Shown: positions 33,442-42,139, counted from the first letter of the stretch. The stretch: 64,000 bases of DNA from UBA1447 sp964612185 (GCA_964612185.1 CAZTCR010000009.1:24741-88740); one strand, 5' to 3'. The notes: generated from the letters alone by a model not told the origin. Numbers and translations: made by a program.

Positions 33442-33480
33442 AAAACGGAGCGTTGACCGAAAATGTCAAGGCTCCGTTTT
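33442..33480. terminator. Bidirectional terminator between convergent transporter genes
   Basis: AAAACGGAGC pairs with GCTCCGTTTT, with an inner TTGAC/GTCAA stem. Seven T follow on the plus strand and an A-run lies before it, so it works for both strands. Confidence 0.85.
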
Positions 33481-33498
33481 TTTGTTCTTTTAGATCAG

Positions 33499-34812
33499 CT
33501 AAGCTTGTGTTTCTTCCTCAGCCCTGACACCCTCTTCCTTAAACCGCATGAAGAAGGCGAACACGCACCCGATAATCAGGCAGATGAACGGGAAAACAAT
33601 CAGCAAAAACCGCGCCGCTCCGTCCGGATTATCGCCCGGCACATCCCCGCTCTCAAACCCGTAGACCTTATTGACCAAAACAAACGCGAGGCTGGTGAAC
33701 AATCCGTTGAGCCGGTTCATAAAACCCATCGCGCTGGAATAAATACCCTCGCGCCGCAAGCCGTATTTTTGGGTGTCCTCATCCATAATCCGGGCGCCGA
33801 CCATATCCATCGTCACCAGCACGCCGGCGACACCGAAGCCGATCATGGAACTGATTACGATGGCACCCACAAGCCCGCTGACAAAATACATCGGAATCAG
33901 CCCCAGCGTCATCACGCCCAACGCGGCGCGCCAGGCGGGCATGAGCGTGACTTTTTTAACGATGAACACCCAGATGACTACGCTGATAATCGCTACAATC
34001 AGCACGGAACCGAGCACCAGGGTTGTCTTGCCGCTGTCAACCTTTAGGGAGTATTTGACAAAGAACGGCACCCCCTGCATCACAAGCCCCGCCGCCGCGC
34101 TGTAAAACGCGTTGGCCAGCCCGAAAATCCAAAAGTGCGGATTGGTGAACAGCGCCTTCAAGGAGCTCCACAGCTGCGGCTTTTCCATCTCAACGGAATG
34201 CGGATTTTCATGGCAGCCGAAGGAGCAAAACCAGATGACCACCAGTGCCAGCGCGCCGTATAGCATCGCCGTGTTGGAATAACCGATTTGCTTGGTCACC
34301 ATCGGGGTAAGCGCGATACTGATAATCATCGCGACCAGCTGGAACGCCTGCCGCATGGAGTTGCTTTTCGCGCGGACAAGCTCGCTGCTGAACAGTTCCG
34401 GAAACAGCGCGCCGTAGTTCGCGTTGATGAGCGAATCGAGCGTACCGGTGAGGATGTACATGAGCAGCATGTAGATAAACAGCGAGTTTTGGCCCAGTGC
34501 CGGGGGCGTAAAAAAAAGAATGAACGACAGCACCAGCAGCGGGGTACCGATGACCATCCACGGGCGGCGCCTGCCCCATTTGGTGCGCGTGCGGTCGGAC
34601 AAAAAGCCGTAAACGGGGTTGTCAATGGCGTCCACAAAGGTGTAAATCAATAGCACCAGGGCGTACCGGTTTGTGTTGAGCCCCAGCGTGTCCACATAAA
34701 AAATGGCGGCGTAGGTTTTGAACATGTTAATCGGGATGGATGTGCCGAACATGCCGATGGCATAGCGGAAAGGGCTGGTGACTTTTTTGATGCCGGTTTG
34801 CAGGTTGCTCAT
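33499..34812 (-). CDS. MFS/GPH-type transporter
   Basis: A 437-residue protein with 12 predicted helices. Near the N-terminus RYAIGMFGTSIPINMFKTYAAIFYV and DAIDNPVYGFLSDRTRTKWGRRRPW (helix 2-3 loop) place it in the GPH/MFS_2 group, but it lacks the EAMDYCEW-type central box of the three long-loop relatives. The start ATG 34812 has GGAGG upstream. It lies directly downstream of the DUF4143 ATPase gene but is 49 nt away and functionally unrelated. Substrate unknown. Confidence 0.9.
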   Translation of the reverse strand: MSNLQTGIKKVTSPFRYAIGMFGTSIPINMFKTYAAIFYVDTLGLNTNRYALVLLIYTFVDAIDNPVYGFLSDRTRTKWGRRRPWMVIGTPLLVLSFILFFTPPALGQNSLFIYMLLMYILTGTLDSLINANYGALFPELFSSELVRAKSNSMRQAFQLVAMIISIALTPMVTKQIGYSNTAMLYGALALVVIWFCSFGCHENPHSVEMEKPQLWSSLKALFTNPHFWIFGLANAFYSAAAGLVMQGVPFFVKYSLKVDSGKTTLVLGSVLIVAIISVVIWVFIVKKVTLMPAWRAALGVMTLGLIPMYFVSGLVGAIVISSMIGFGVAGVLVTMDMVGARIMDEDTQKYGLRREGIYSSAMGFMNRLNGLFTSLAFVLVNKVYGFESGDVPGDNPDGAARFLLIVFPFICLIIGCVFAFFMRFKEEGVRAEEETQA

Positions 34813-34861
34813 TTTTTCCTCCTTCGTTGATTAAATCCCGGATGATGGGGGCACTGCCTAA

Positions 34862-36127
34862 TCAGTCTCTTAAACAACCGATTGGAACAATGTATACACC
34901 GTCTTCTCTTTGATAAGCAAACTCAGCGCCTGTTAAAACCATCAAGAATGATGGCTCCTTCATTTTATCTGAATTCACCTTATCTTTCAGCGCAATAAGA
35001 TTTTTTGCCGCTTCTTCAATTTCCTTCGAACCCATTTTCACTTCAATTGCTCCCCAGCGTCCGTCCTTTAAATGCACAATAGCATCCGCCTCAAGGTCAC
35101 TTTTATCTCGGTAATGGTAAACCTCACCGTCAATCGCCCCGGCGTATACACGCAAATCCCGCACACATAAGGATTCAAATAAGAACCCAAAAGTATTGAA
35201 ATCAGCAAGAAGACTTTCCGGTGTCATTCTTAATACGGATACGGCAATCGAAGGGTCTACAAAGTGGCGCTTCGGCGTCGTTCTCATTGCAGTTTTTGAA
35301 CGCAAGGCCGGATTCCAGGCAGGCAAATCTTCAACAACAAAAATTCGTTGCAAGGTGTTCAGATATGACGCAATTGTTTTATCGGATATGGCATTTTCAT
35401 CGCTCGCCATATCCTTGTGAATGGTTGAAATCTTAGCCGGTGTAGAGATATTCCGCGCCAATGAACGCATCAGCGCTCGAACGCGAACCGGGCTCTTTTC
35501 GATATTATCAGCCTTCGAAATATCAAAGTTAATAACAGCGTCAACATAATCGTATGCTTTCTTCAGCGCAACCGTTTCATTTTCACCAACCGATGCAGGC
35601 CATCCGCCCCTTGCCAAAGCAAAAGCAAGCGCTTCAATGGATAATGTCGATACACCCTCAATTTCGCGATTGCCGTCGAACAGTGCCTTTAATGAAACAC
35701 AGCCGCTTGATTCAAGGGACTCGTAAAGGCTCATCGGGCGCATGAGTAGCCTTGATATTCTGCCGGTGCCCGTGTGTTGGACGGCATTGTCCTTCGGCAC
35801 AGCTGAACCGGTTAGTATAAACTGACCGGTTTCTCCGCGCTCATCAACGGCAAAACGAACCGCATCCCATAAAACCGGTGCCATTTGCCATTCATCAATT
35901 AATCGAGGTGTTTCGCCTTTGAGCAGCAGGGAAGGCTTTGTGTCGGCTGCTGCAAGATAGGATTGGGTATAATCGGGGTCTTGCATAAACAGAGCACTTG
36001 CTGATTTCTCTTTTGCTGTTCTCGTTTTGCCGCACCATTTCGGGCCTTCAATCAATACAGCACCGGATGTTTGCAGCGCAATGTCTAATACCTTATCGGC
36101 AATCCTGCTCAAGTATTTATGGTCCAT
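34862..36127 (-). CDS. AAA ATPase with DUF4143 domain
   Basis: A 421-residue COG1373-type protein. The N-terminal AAA_14 P-loop domain has Walker A EGPKWCGKTRTA (~28-39) and Walker B PRLIDEWQ (~73-80), plus the sensor region FILTGSA. The C-terminal DUF4143 domain has a winged-helix part and a nuclease-like strand pair with YRDKSDLEADAIV and GAIEVKMG (~345-375), which keeps Asp/Glu-x-Lys residues of a PD-(D/E)XK fold. Biological role is unknown in this family; many members lie in defence or mobile regions. The promoter contains 23-bp repeats that suggest self-regulation. Between type III CRISPR genes and a transporter. Confidence 0.88.
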   Translation of the reverse strand: MDHKYLSRIADKVLDIALQTSGAVLIEGPKWCGKTRTAKEKSASALFMQDPDYTQSYLAAADTKPSLLLKGETPRLIDEWQMAPVLWDAVRFAVDERGETGQFILTGSAVPKDNAVQHTGTGRISRLLMRPMSLYESLESSGCVSLKALFDGNREIEGVSTLSIEALAFALARGGWPASVGENETVALKKAYDYVDAVINFDISKADNIEKSPVRVRALMRSLARNISTPAKISTIHKDMASDENAISDKTIASYLNTLQRIFVVEDLPAWNPALRSKTAMRTTPKRHFVDPSIAVSVLRMTPESLLADFNTFGFLFESLCVRDLRVYAGAIDGEVYHYRDKSDLEADAIVHLKDGRWGAIEVKMGSKEIEEAAKNLIALKDKVNSDKMKEPSFLMVLTGAEFAYQREDGVYIVPIGCLRD

Positions 36128-36160
36128 GCAAAAACCCCTTTCAACCCCTTGTTTGCAACT

Positions 36161-36189
36161 ATCTTAACGCACACTTCCGACTTTGTCAA
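36161..36189 (-). promoter_or_regulatory. Promoter of the DUF4143 ATPase gene, built into a repeat copy
   Basis: Minus strand: TTGACA (36189-36184), exactly 17 nt, TAAGAT (36166-36161). The spacer is AAGTCGGAAGTGTGCGT, and its first 11 nt are one copy of the repeat core that recurs upstream. A repressor bound to this copy would sit on the promoter. Confidence 0.75.
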
Positions 36190-36259
36190 GCTTTACTTCC
36201 GAGTTTGGCGCTGTTTTGCTTCCGACTTTGGCGCTGTTTTACTTCCGACTTTGGCATTT
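36173..36259 (-). repeat. Four tandem 23-bp repeats upstream of the DUF4143 ATPase gene
   Basis: Plus-strand units starting at 36173, 36195, 36218 and 36241 share CTTCCGA(C/G)TTTG(G/T)C and, in the inner copies, GCTGTTTT. The minus-strand core is CCAAAGTCGGAAG. Phase is 22-23 bp, about two helical turns, so bound proteins would line up on one face. The copy nearest the gene lies inside the promoter spacer. Confidence 0.8.
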
Positions 36260-36337
36260 ACAATCCCGGATTCGTCTGCTTCCCGCGTATCTACGGCTCT
36301 TTCATGCAAATATTCGAAACAATATATATCACTATTA

Positions 36338-36366
36338 ATCCCGCCATCCTAACCGGTCGGCGGGAT
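36338..36366. terminator. Hairpin between csm6 and the ATPase gene
   Basis: ATCCCGCC/GGCGGGAT, perfect 8-bp stem, with ATTTTTG after it on the plus strand but only weak T content on the minus strand where csm6 ends. Probable terminator, direction uncertain. The remaining bases of 36260-36420 show no gene. Confidence 0.5.
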
Positions 36367-36420
36367 ATTTTTGTTGATAGCGGAGGCAAGCAAATTGTTA
36401 GCCGTGCTTTGTCTTTAGTT

Positions 36421-37791
36421 TTACCGGGTTGGGCTATTCAACTGCTTTTCAATCTCCCGGTTCATTGTATCATAGACAGCCCAGTCTACGCTGTTCAGCC
36501 GGAAGGCTTTCAGGTAAACATCCTGCAACAGCTTGACAATAAAGAGGCTCGCTTGCGGTGTTCTTTTTATGTCCGCGGGCTTTCTTTGCGGGCCCTTCTT
36601 TTCTATCCAGGCATCATCCACGCAGATAATTTCGTGCGCAGCCTTGTTGCGTATCAACTGCTCATATTCCTGCAACATGTTGATTTTCTTTTTCAACTCA
36701 TCATCGTCGGAAAAGAACGAGATAAACAGGCAAAGATTAGACCCCGCCAAAAAGGAATCTTCAAAATCCCTGTTTTTCGCCCCGCAAAAATGCGCCCACA
36801 GGTCTGCTGAATCCGCCTGTATTTTTCCCGCCCTGACCATATATGTTTTTCTTTTACTGTCATATTCGCAGTACTTTTCTTTCACATCCACCCGGCAGTT
36901 ATTCTTCAAATACGCCTCATACAAATCGGCAATTACAGGTGATATGCCGCGCGCGAAATCCATGAGTTCTCCCCGTGCCTGCTTGATTTGAAGATACAAA
37001 ATGTATTCAAAAACCGTGCGTTCCTCCGGCGCTGCGGGCGGTGCTGTCATCGCGCGTTCGGCCGGCGTAAGTTGTTCGATAAACGCGTTGTTCTGCATAA
37101 ACCGCAGGCGCGCCGCTTCTAAAAGACGCAGGGCGTCGTGGCTGATATGCCGGTCAATGCTTTGCGCTACGCTCAGTGCGCCGACATAGTCAAAGTTGTT
37201 AATCAGCGTGGTGATATACTCCTTGGCAAACCTTGCTTTGAGGTTCTCGCTTGCCACTTCACGCAGCCGGTTTGTGGCGGGGTTTTGCGGGGTATTGCCT
37301 TCCAGTTGTTCCCATTCGCTTTGCAAGTCGAGCGCGTCAACCCTTGCGCCGCCTTCGCCGGGCGAATCGACCTGCAGGGGAATGAGACGGTGGCAGCTTA
37401 GGGCACAAATCAGGTTGCAGGCATTTTTCATTTGCGGCGTACCGGAACTGAGGTTGACAAGGATGTCGCAGTTCGGGTTGTCGCGGACAATTTCATCGAT
37501 TGTTTTTTCAAACGGCTCGTAAAACGCCTCAAAATCGTTCGGCTTTGTCACTTCGCGGTGTTTAAGCTTGATGATTTCACAGGCAAACCCCTCTTTTTCG
37601 CAAAGCCGGCGCGCGAAATACGCGTAGCGGTCGTCCTTATCGTCAAGCGTCGCCACTTCCGCACTCATGAAAAGATATGCGCGCTGCGGCCGGCGGTGCC
37701 GCAGTATATGTAAAAACGAGCCGTCACAATGCCTTGCCACGGGGTCTGTATGCCCGATTGGCGAAAAAAGCACCTGTTCGTTCATGTTCAT
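36421..37791 (-). CDS. csm6: Csm6 (CARF-HEPN cyclic-oligoadenylate-activated RNase)
   Basis: A 456-residue ancillary nuclease of type III-A CRISPR systems. The N-terminal CARF domain has the ligand-loop motif NLSSGTPQMKNA (~113-124); the C-terminal HEPN domain has the catalytic R-x4-H as RNKAAH (R381, H386). By family knowledge it is switched on by cyclic oligoadenylate made by Cas10, and then cleaves RNA non-specifically. Its ATG overlaps the cas6 stop by 4 nt (ATGA), so the two are translationally coupled and the pair lies after the array. It is the last CRISPR gene on this strand. Confidence 0.92.
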   Translation of the reverse strand: MNMNEQVLFSPIGHTDPVARHCDGSFLHILRHRRPQRAYLFMSAEVATLDDKDDRYAYFARRLCEKEGFACEIIKLKHREVTKPNDFEAFYEPFEKTIDEIVRDNPNCDILVNLSSGTPQMKNACNLICALSCHRLIPLQVDSPGEGGARVDALDLQSEWEQLEGNTPQNPATNRLREVASENLKARFAKEYITTLINNFDYVGALSVAQSIDRHISHDALRLLEAARLRFMQNNAFIEQLTPAERAMTAPPAAPEERTVFEYILYLQIKQARGELMDFARGISPVIADLYEAYLKNNCRVDVKEKYCEYDSKRKTYMVRAGKIQADSADLWAHFCGAKNRDFEDSFLAGSNLCLFISFFSDDDELKKKINMLQEYEQLIRNKAAHEIICVDDAWIEKKGPQRKPADIKRTPQASLFIVKLLQDVYLKAFRLNSVDWAVYDTMNREIEKQLNSPTR

Positions 37792-38543
37792 TCAACCTTT
37801 CCGTCTGTCTGCACAGCACCCATACCCAGCGCGCATTTTATACCGAGCCCGGTGTATTCCGCGGAACCCATCAGTAAATTAAACAACCGCAGCATCGGCG
37901 CGGGACCCCTGACGGACAGTGTCATATAGCCCGAAAAAGAGGGGATCTGCACCCCCTTGATTTGGTACCGGAAACTGCGCAGATTATAGCCGGTTATTTT
38001 TGCCGAGTCGACGAGTTGCGCGGTACCTTCCTCGTCGCTAATCGCGGTGTTTTGGGCAAAACTGTTCCACTTATTGACCGCGCTGTTGATTATCAGCGCG
38101 GGGGATGGGAATACGGCGTAGCCGCCCTCCGTCTTAAAGGCGCAAGGCGTCAACAGGTTAATCTGTACGCGCGCCTGCGGCTCTTCCTCAAAGTAATGCT
38201 GTTTAAGCAGTTCATCCTCACTTGTCTTTTTATCCGCTCGTTTTTCAATTACTTTCAGCACACAATTCTGCTTTTCAACAAAGAATTCATCCGGTTCCAG
38301 CAGCGCCGGCAAAAATATTTCGGCCGCTTCGTCCGTGAGCAGGTTAACGACCCACTGCGCGCGCGGGGTGTTTTTTTGCGGCCTTAAATACTGGCTCAGC
38401 GGCTTGAGCCCTGTTTCATGCAGGTATTCCGCAAAGCCGGGTTCCGCTTTTTTAAGCAGTTCCGCGTACAGGTTGTATGCCCAAAAAATATTTGGTATTT
38501 TGCCGTCCATGGCTTCCAGTGTTAAAACAACTCTTGTAATCAT
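37788..38543 (-). CDS. cas6: Cas6 CRISPR pre-crRNA endoribonuclease
   Basis: A 251-residue repeat-cleaving RNase with two ferredoxin-like folds. The C-terminal glycine-rich loop is GLGIKCALGMGAV and His42 (EYLHETGLKPL) is in the position of the usual catalytic His. Cas6 cuts each repeat below the hairpin to leave an 8-nt 5' tag. It starts at ATG 38543. The ribosome site GGAAGGGG is formed by the end of the last CRISPR repeat plus adjoining bases, so the gene can be translated from pre-crRNA read-through. No other promoter with both boxes is evident between the array and this gene. Followed by csm6 with a 4-nt overlap. Confidence 0.92.
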   Translation of the reverse strand: MITRVVLTLEAMDGKIPNIFWAYNLYAELLKKAEPGFAEYLHETGLKPLSQYLRPQKNTPRAQWVVNLLTDEAAEIFLPALLEPDEFFVEKQNCVLKVIEKRADKKTSEDELLKQHYFEEEPQARVQINLLTPCAFKTEGGYAVFPSPALIINSAVNKWNSFAQNTAISDEEGTAQLVDSAKITGYNLRSFRYQIKGVQIPSFSGYMTLSVRGPAPMLRLFNLLMGSAEYTGLGIKCALGMGAVQTDGKVE

Positions 38544-38586
38544 ATTTTCCCCTTCCGTCCCCTTTCGGGGTTATATGGTTCTCAAT
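38541..38586 (-). promoter_or_regulatory. Terminal CRISPR repeat merged with the cas6 ribosome-binding site
   Basis: On the minus strand the last repeat (38586-38551) keeps its hairpin CCCCGAAAGGGG and 34 of 36 bases. Its final two bases are GG instead of AC, which turns the tag ACGGAAAC into ACGGAAGG and creates GGAAGGGG, 5 nt before the cas6 ATG. Cleavage by Cas6 at the hairpin base would leave a cas6 mRNA starting ACGGAAGGGG. The link is seen; the regulatory meaning is inferred. Confidence 0.7.
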
Positions 38587-40600
38587 AAAGCTCTACGAGG
38601 TAGAGCCAGGCAGCAAGGAGTTTCCGTCCCCTTTCGGGGTTGTATGGTTCTCAGTTTGACGGCAAGGAAGTCAGTAAGCTGCGCATCGAGCAGTTTCCGT
38701 CCCCTTTCGGGGTTGTGTCTGCGGCGGTAAGTAAGAAGCCGGAAGTCAGAAGGCGTGCGGGTTCCTTGACTCGTGCGTTTTTTTATCATACCGGATAGTT
38801 TTGTGTTGTTATATGTGCTTACCATCCGGCATCTAATGTCTGCAGTCTAAAATCTGATGTCTGGTGTTCCGTCCCCTTTCGGGGTTATATGGTTCTCAAT
38901 GCCATGAACAGACCTGTTTGTAAGAGTTGCTACTTTGTTTCCGTCCCCTTTCGGGGTTATATGGTTCTCAATTTACACATGAAGTACATATCGTCACACA
39001 CTTTTTCAGTTTCCGTCCCCTTTCGGGGTTATATGGTTCTCAATGTCAAAACTCGGTCAGCATGGAGCGCAGGCGTCAGTTTCCGTCCCCTTTCGGGGTT
39101 ATATGGTTCTCAATTTGCTGCAAGCCTTTGCGATTGCGAAATCTTGAAATCGTTTCCGTCCCCTTTCGGGGTTATATGGTTCTCAATAAAACAAAATTTT
39201 TAAGAAAGGTTGTGTTAATTTGGTTTCCGTCCCCTTTCGGGGTTATATGGTTCTCAATGGGGCGTGGAGCGTGGGAAGGGAAATTGATATCCGAGTTTCC
39301 GTCCCCTTTCGGGGTTATATGGTTCTCAATAACGAACATTATGGCGAAAACTCACCCATTGAAAGTTTCCGTCCCCTTTCGGGGTTATATGGTTCTCAAT
39401 AAGAGCCGAAAGTTTCTCTAATCCGAGCGAAATTAAGTTTCCGTCCCCTTTCGGGGTTATATGGTTCTCAATTTCTTTTTGCCGTGAAACCCTTGTAGGC
39501 TGTTCCGTTTCCGTCCCCTTTCGGGGTTATATGGTTCTCAATTTACTTTGTTTTGCCACTTTTATACCCCCTTTAGTGTTTCCGTCCCCTTTCGGGGTTA
39601 TATGGTTCTCAATTCGTATAACCACAAGAAGAAAAGAAGGATTTATGTTTCCGTCCCCTTTCGGGGTTATATGGTTCTCAATCAAAAAGAAAACGCGCAA
39701 CGCGATGAAAACAACAAGTTTCCGTCCCCTTTCGGGGTTATATGGTTCTCAATACAAATTCTACCCAGAGGGCAAATGAGGTAATACGTTTCCGTCCCCT
39801 TTCGGGGTTATATGGTTCTCAATTAGACACCCGCAATTTTAAGAAATTCTTTTCCAGGTTTCCGTCCCCTTTCGGGGTTATATGGTTCTCAATGATATCA
39901 AGGCAAGATTATTGATGTATTTTTCAGTTTCCGTCCCCTTTCGGGGTTATATGGTTCTCAATTAGATTACAGCAAGCGTGAATGCTGAATTTTTAGAAGT
40001 TTCCGTCCCCTTTCGGGGTTATATGGTTCTCAATCCCGCAGATTATATCCCGACGCCCGAAGAGATAGCGTTTCCGTCCCCTTTCGGGGTTATATGGTTC
40101 TCAATTAATCTCGGCACTGACTTTGAAAATTGCCATGTCGTTTCCGTCCCCTTTCGGGGTTATATGGTTCTCAATGTTCTGGTAAAACATCATTCCTCAG
40201 CCAGTTAATGTTTCCGTCCCCTTTCGGGGTTATATGGTTCTCAATATGCCCATTTGGCTCTTTGGGCATATACACACGGGTTTCCGTCCCCTTTCGGGGT
40301 TATATGGTTCTCAATAATGATTGATTATGTGTCAAACTCATTTGTCTTCTTTGGTTTCCGTCCCCTTTCGGGGTTATATGGTTCTCAATACCTCGAAATA
40401 TTATATTAAGGGAGACCGAAACGGTTTCCGTCCCCTTTCGGGGTTATATGGTTCTCAATTCCTTGACGACCGTGTAACTGTGTGCACCTATTGAGTTTCC
40501 GTCCCCTTTCGGGGTTATATGGTTCTCAATTAATGTGGGTAAGGTCAAAAATAAAATTTAAGGGGTTTCCGTCCCCTTTCGGGGTTATATGGTTCTCAAT
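38551..40600 (-). CRISPR. Type III-A CRISPR array, 28 repeats of 36 nt
   Basis: 28 repeats of 36 nt, plus-strand form beginning GTTTCCGTCCCCTTTCGGGG and ending TATATGGTTCTCAAT. 25 copies from 38865 to 40600 are regular, with 24 spacers of 33-38 nt. Three more (38551, 38620, 38693) lie beyond a 146-nt interruption (38719-38864); the second has two changes and the third stops after 26 nt. In minus reading the repeat ends CCCCGAAAGGGGACGGAAAC, close to the known Staphylococcus Csm repeat end (CCCC..GGGGACGAGAAC), so the array is read right to left, with the leader beside cas2 and the worn trailer end beside cas6. Confidence 0.98.
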
Positions 40601-40769
40601 CCTGCCGTGCGGAAGCCTTGATACACAAAGGCCGGCAAGGCATTTTGCGGCTTATACAGCGTTATACAATAAAGTTTCTGCCAACTTATGCCGAATTCCG
40701 CCAAAAGCCCATGCCTCATATGGCGCGGCTTATAGCAGCCCAGATAACCGATTTTCGTATAATTATCCG
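40601..40769 (-). promoter_or_regulatory. Leader of the type III-A CRISPR array
   Basis: 169 nt between the cas2 stop and the first repeat. It holds an imperfect direct repeat, GCGGCTTATAGCAGC at 40725-40739 and GCGGCTTATACAGC at 40647-40660 (plus-strand spelling), ~78 nt apart. Tracts TATAAC and TATAAG occur on the minus strand but no well-spaced -35 box is evident. A 62-codon ORF here is not called. Confidence 0.65.
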
Positions 40770-41102
40770 TCATATTACAATCACATCCTCGTATTCCGTT
40801 TTGCCCAAATCACCCCAGGTTTTCACATCCGCGCTGCCGGTCAGCCGGTAAACCCGAATTAAGTCACCGGGCTTGAAGAAGTTATCAATTTCTGCAAGCA
40901 GGCTTTCAAACAGTTTTTTGTCAATGACACATTCAAAAGCTGATTTTTGCACCCGCCTTGCGTAACGCTTGAGCAGTTTGATGAGTTCATTGCGCCTTTT
41001 TGTGGCGGAAATATCATAAATAACCAGCACCGGCCAGCGCCGCTTTACACCGTCTTCAACCTCTTGTGTTTCAAAAATAAACTCATCTGTCAGGTGTTCC
41101 AT
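40770..41102 (-). CDS. cas2: Cas2 CRISPR adaptation protein
   Basis: A 110-residue Cas2, partner of Cas1 in spacer integration. Ferredoxin-like core with the strand VLVIYDISATKRR (conserved Asp), then YARRVQKSAFECVIDKK and DLIRVYRLTGS. About 24 residues precede the core, more than usual. I take ATG 41102 as the start because AAGG of the cas1 end lies 8 nt upstream; GTG 41111 overlaps the cas1 stop (GTGA) and would add three residues. Last gene before the array leader, the usual place. Confidence 0.93.
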   Translation of the reverse strand: MEHLTDEFIFETQEVEDGVKRRWPVLVIYDISATKRRNELIKLLKRYARRVQKSAFECVIDKKLFESLLAEIDNFFKPGDLIRVYRLTGSADVKTWGDLGKTEYEDVIVI

Positions 41103-41107
41103 AATTT

Positions 41108-42112
41108 TCACCTTAACTGCAGCGGCGAATAAACGCTGTAATCCCCCGTTTCGACTGCTTTGGCCAAGCTGCCAGCCTGGTGCATTACTGCCGCGCGGAA
41201 AGTCATCGGATAGGCAGCTTCTTCAATATAACGGCTCTTTACCATGAGTTTTTCCTCATAAGCGCGGATAAAGCGTTTGAGCGCATCGGGAGTCAGGTTG
41301 ACGCCCTGTGTCTCGGTTTCTGTTTCAAAATCCTCCGGTTTGAAAGCACCGGAATTAAGTTGGTTTAGTACCAGCGAATCCACAAGCGCCGCGCGCCACT
41401 CCTCAATTAAATCACTTGCAAGTGCCGGGTGTGACGCCTTATCCTTGTGTAAAAACCCCGCGTATGGGTGAAGACCTTTGTTGATACACGTTGTGTATGC
41501 CTCATACATGAGCATAGTATAACCCAGGCTTAGAAGTGAATTGAACGGGTCCCTCGGTGGCATCTTGCTGCGGCCGGTAAAATGAAATTCTTCATTAACA
41601 AGCAGACAAAGAGCCGCAAAATAATACCTCGCACAAATACCCTCCGTCCCCATAAGCGAGTCGATGGCGTTACATGCCTGCACTTTATGTTTTTGTATGA
41701 GCATTTTTCCGGCGAGCGCGTCCGCTTCCGCGGCATTACGGTGCCTGTTATACCGGCGCAGCATAACGATTTGATTGTTGATTTTCGCTTCGATTATCCG
41801 CTTGGCAAACCCGAGGCAAAATGACGGGTCGTCTCCTTGTCTGAACTGGGCGCGCTGGCGAACAATGTTCACATGCCTGGTGGACTCCAGTTTGCCGAAA
41901 AACGCGCCGCTTTTTGAAAGCAGTGTAACCGGTATCCCCTTTTGCAGCAGTATTCTGGAACACTCCTTCGTCATGGAAGCATTGCCGAATAAGAGTATAC
42001 CCTCCAAATGTTCAACAGGCAGTTCCCTGTCACCCGTTTTGCTTTTAAGCAGAATGGACCCGTCTTTAACGGAAAGATTCGCGTCATATTCCGTAATGTA
42101 TAGAAAACTCAC
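41108..42112 (-). CDS. cas1: Cas1 CRISPR integrase
   Basis: A 334-residue metal-dependent integrase of the spacer-acquisition complex. N-terminal beta domain (MSFLYITEYDANLSVKDGSILLK) and alpha domain with the catalytic set Glu157 (MGTEGICARYYF), His222 (GFLHKDKAS) and an acidic residue in DLIEEWR (~237). Start GTG 42112 with GGGAGG upstream. It overlaps or abuts cas2 and follows csm5 by 27 nt, so adaptation and interference genes share one transcript. No reverse transcriptase is fused. Confidence 0.96.
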   Translation of the reverse strand: MSFLYITEYDANLSVKDGSILLKSKTGDRELPVEHLEGILLFGNASMTKECSRILLQKGIPVTLLSKSGAFFGKLESTRHVNIVRQRAQFRQGDDPSFCLGFAKRIIEAKINNQIVMLRRYNRHRNAAEADALAGKMLIQKHKVQACNAIDSLMGTEGICARYYFAALCLLVNEEFHFTGRSKMPPRDPFNSLLSLGYTMLMYEAYTTCINKGLHPYAGFLHKDKASHPALASDLIEEWRAALVDSLVLNQLNSGAFKPEDFETETETQGVNLTPDALKRFIRAYEEKLMVKSRYIEEAAYPMTFRAAVMHQAGSLAKAVETGDYSVYSPLQLR

Positions 42113-42139
42113 CGCGTGCCCTCCCTTCTGCCGCGCTGA

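Noticed and set aside
36001..36810. 270-codon plus-strand ORF near the DUF4143 gene and csm6
   Set aside because: Runs through the 23-bp repeats and antisense to csm6; low-complexity Phe/Leu/Cys content.
38719..38864. Promoter for cas6-csm6 in the interrupted trailer
   Set aside because: A TATGAT box exists on the minus strand, but no -35 box at proper distance was found; cannot be supported.
38927..40324. Series of ORFs on the plus strand with the repeated phrase FRPLSGLYGSQ or VSVPFRGYMVLN
   Set aside because: They are translations of the CRISPR repeats in different frames, not genes.
40585..40773. 62-codon ORF in the CRISPR leader
   Set aside because: No ribosome site, overlaps the first repeat, no recognisable sequence.
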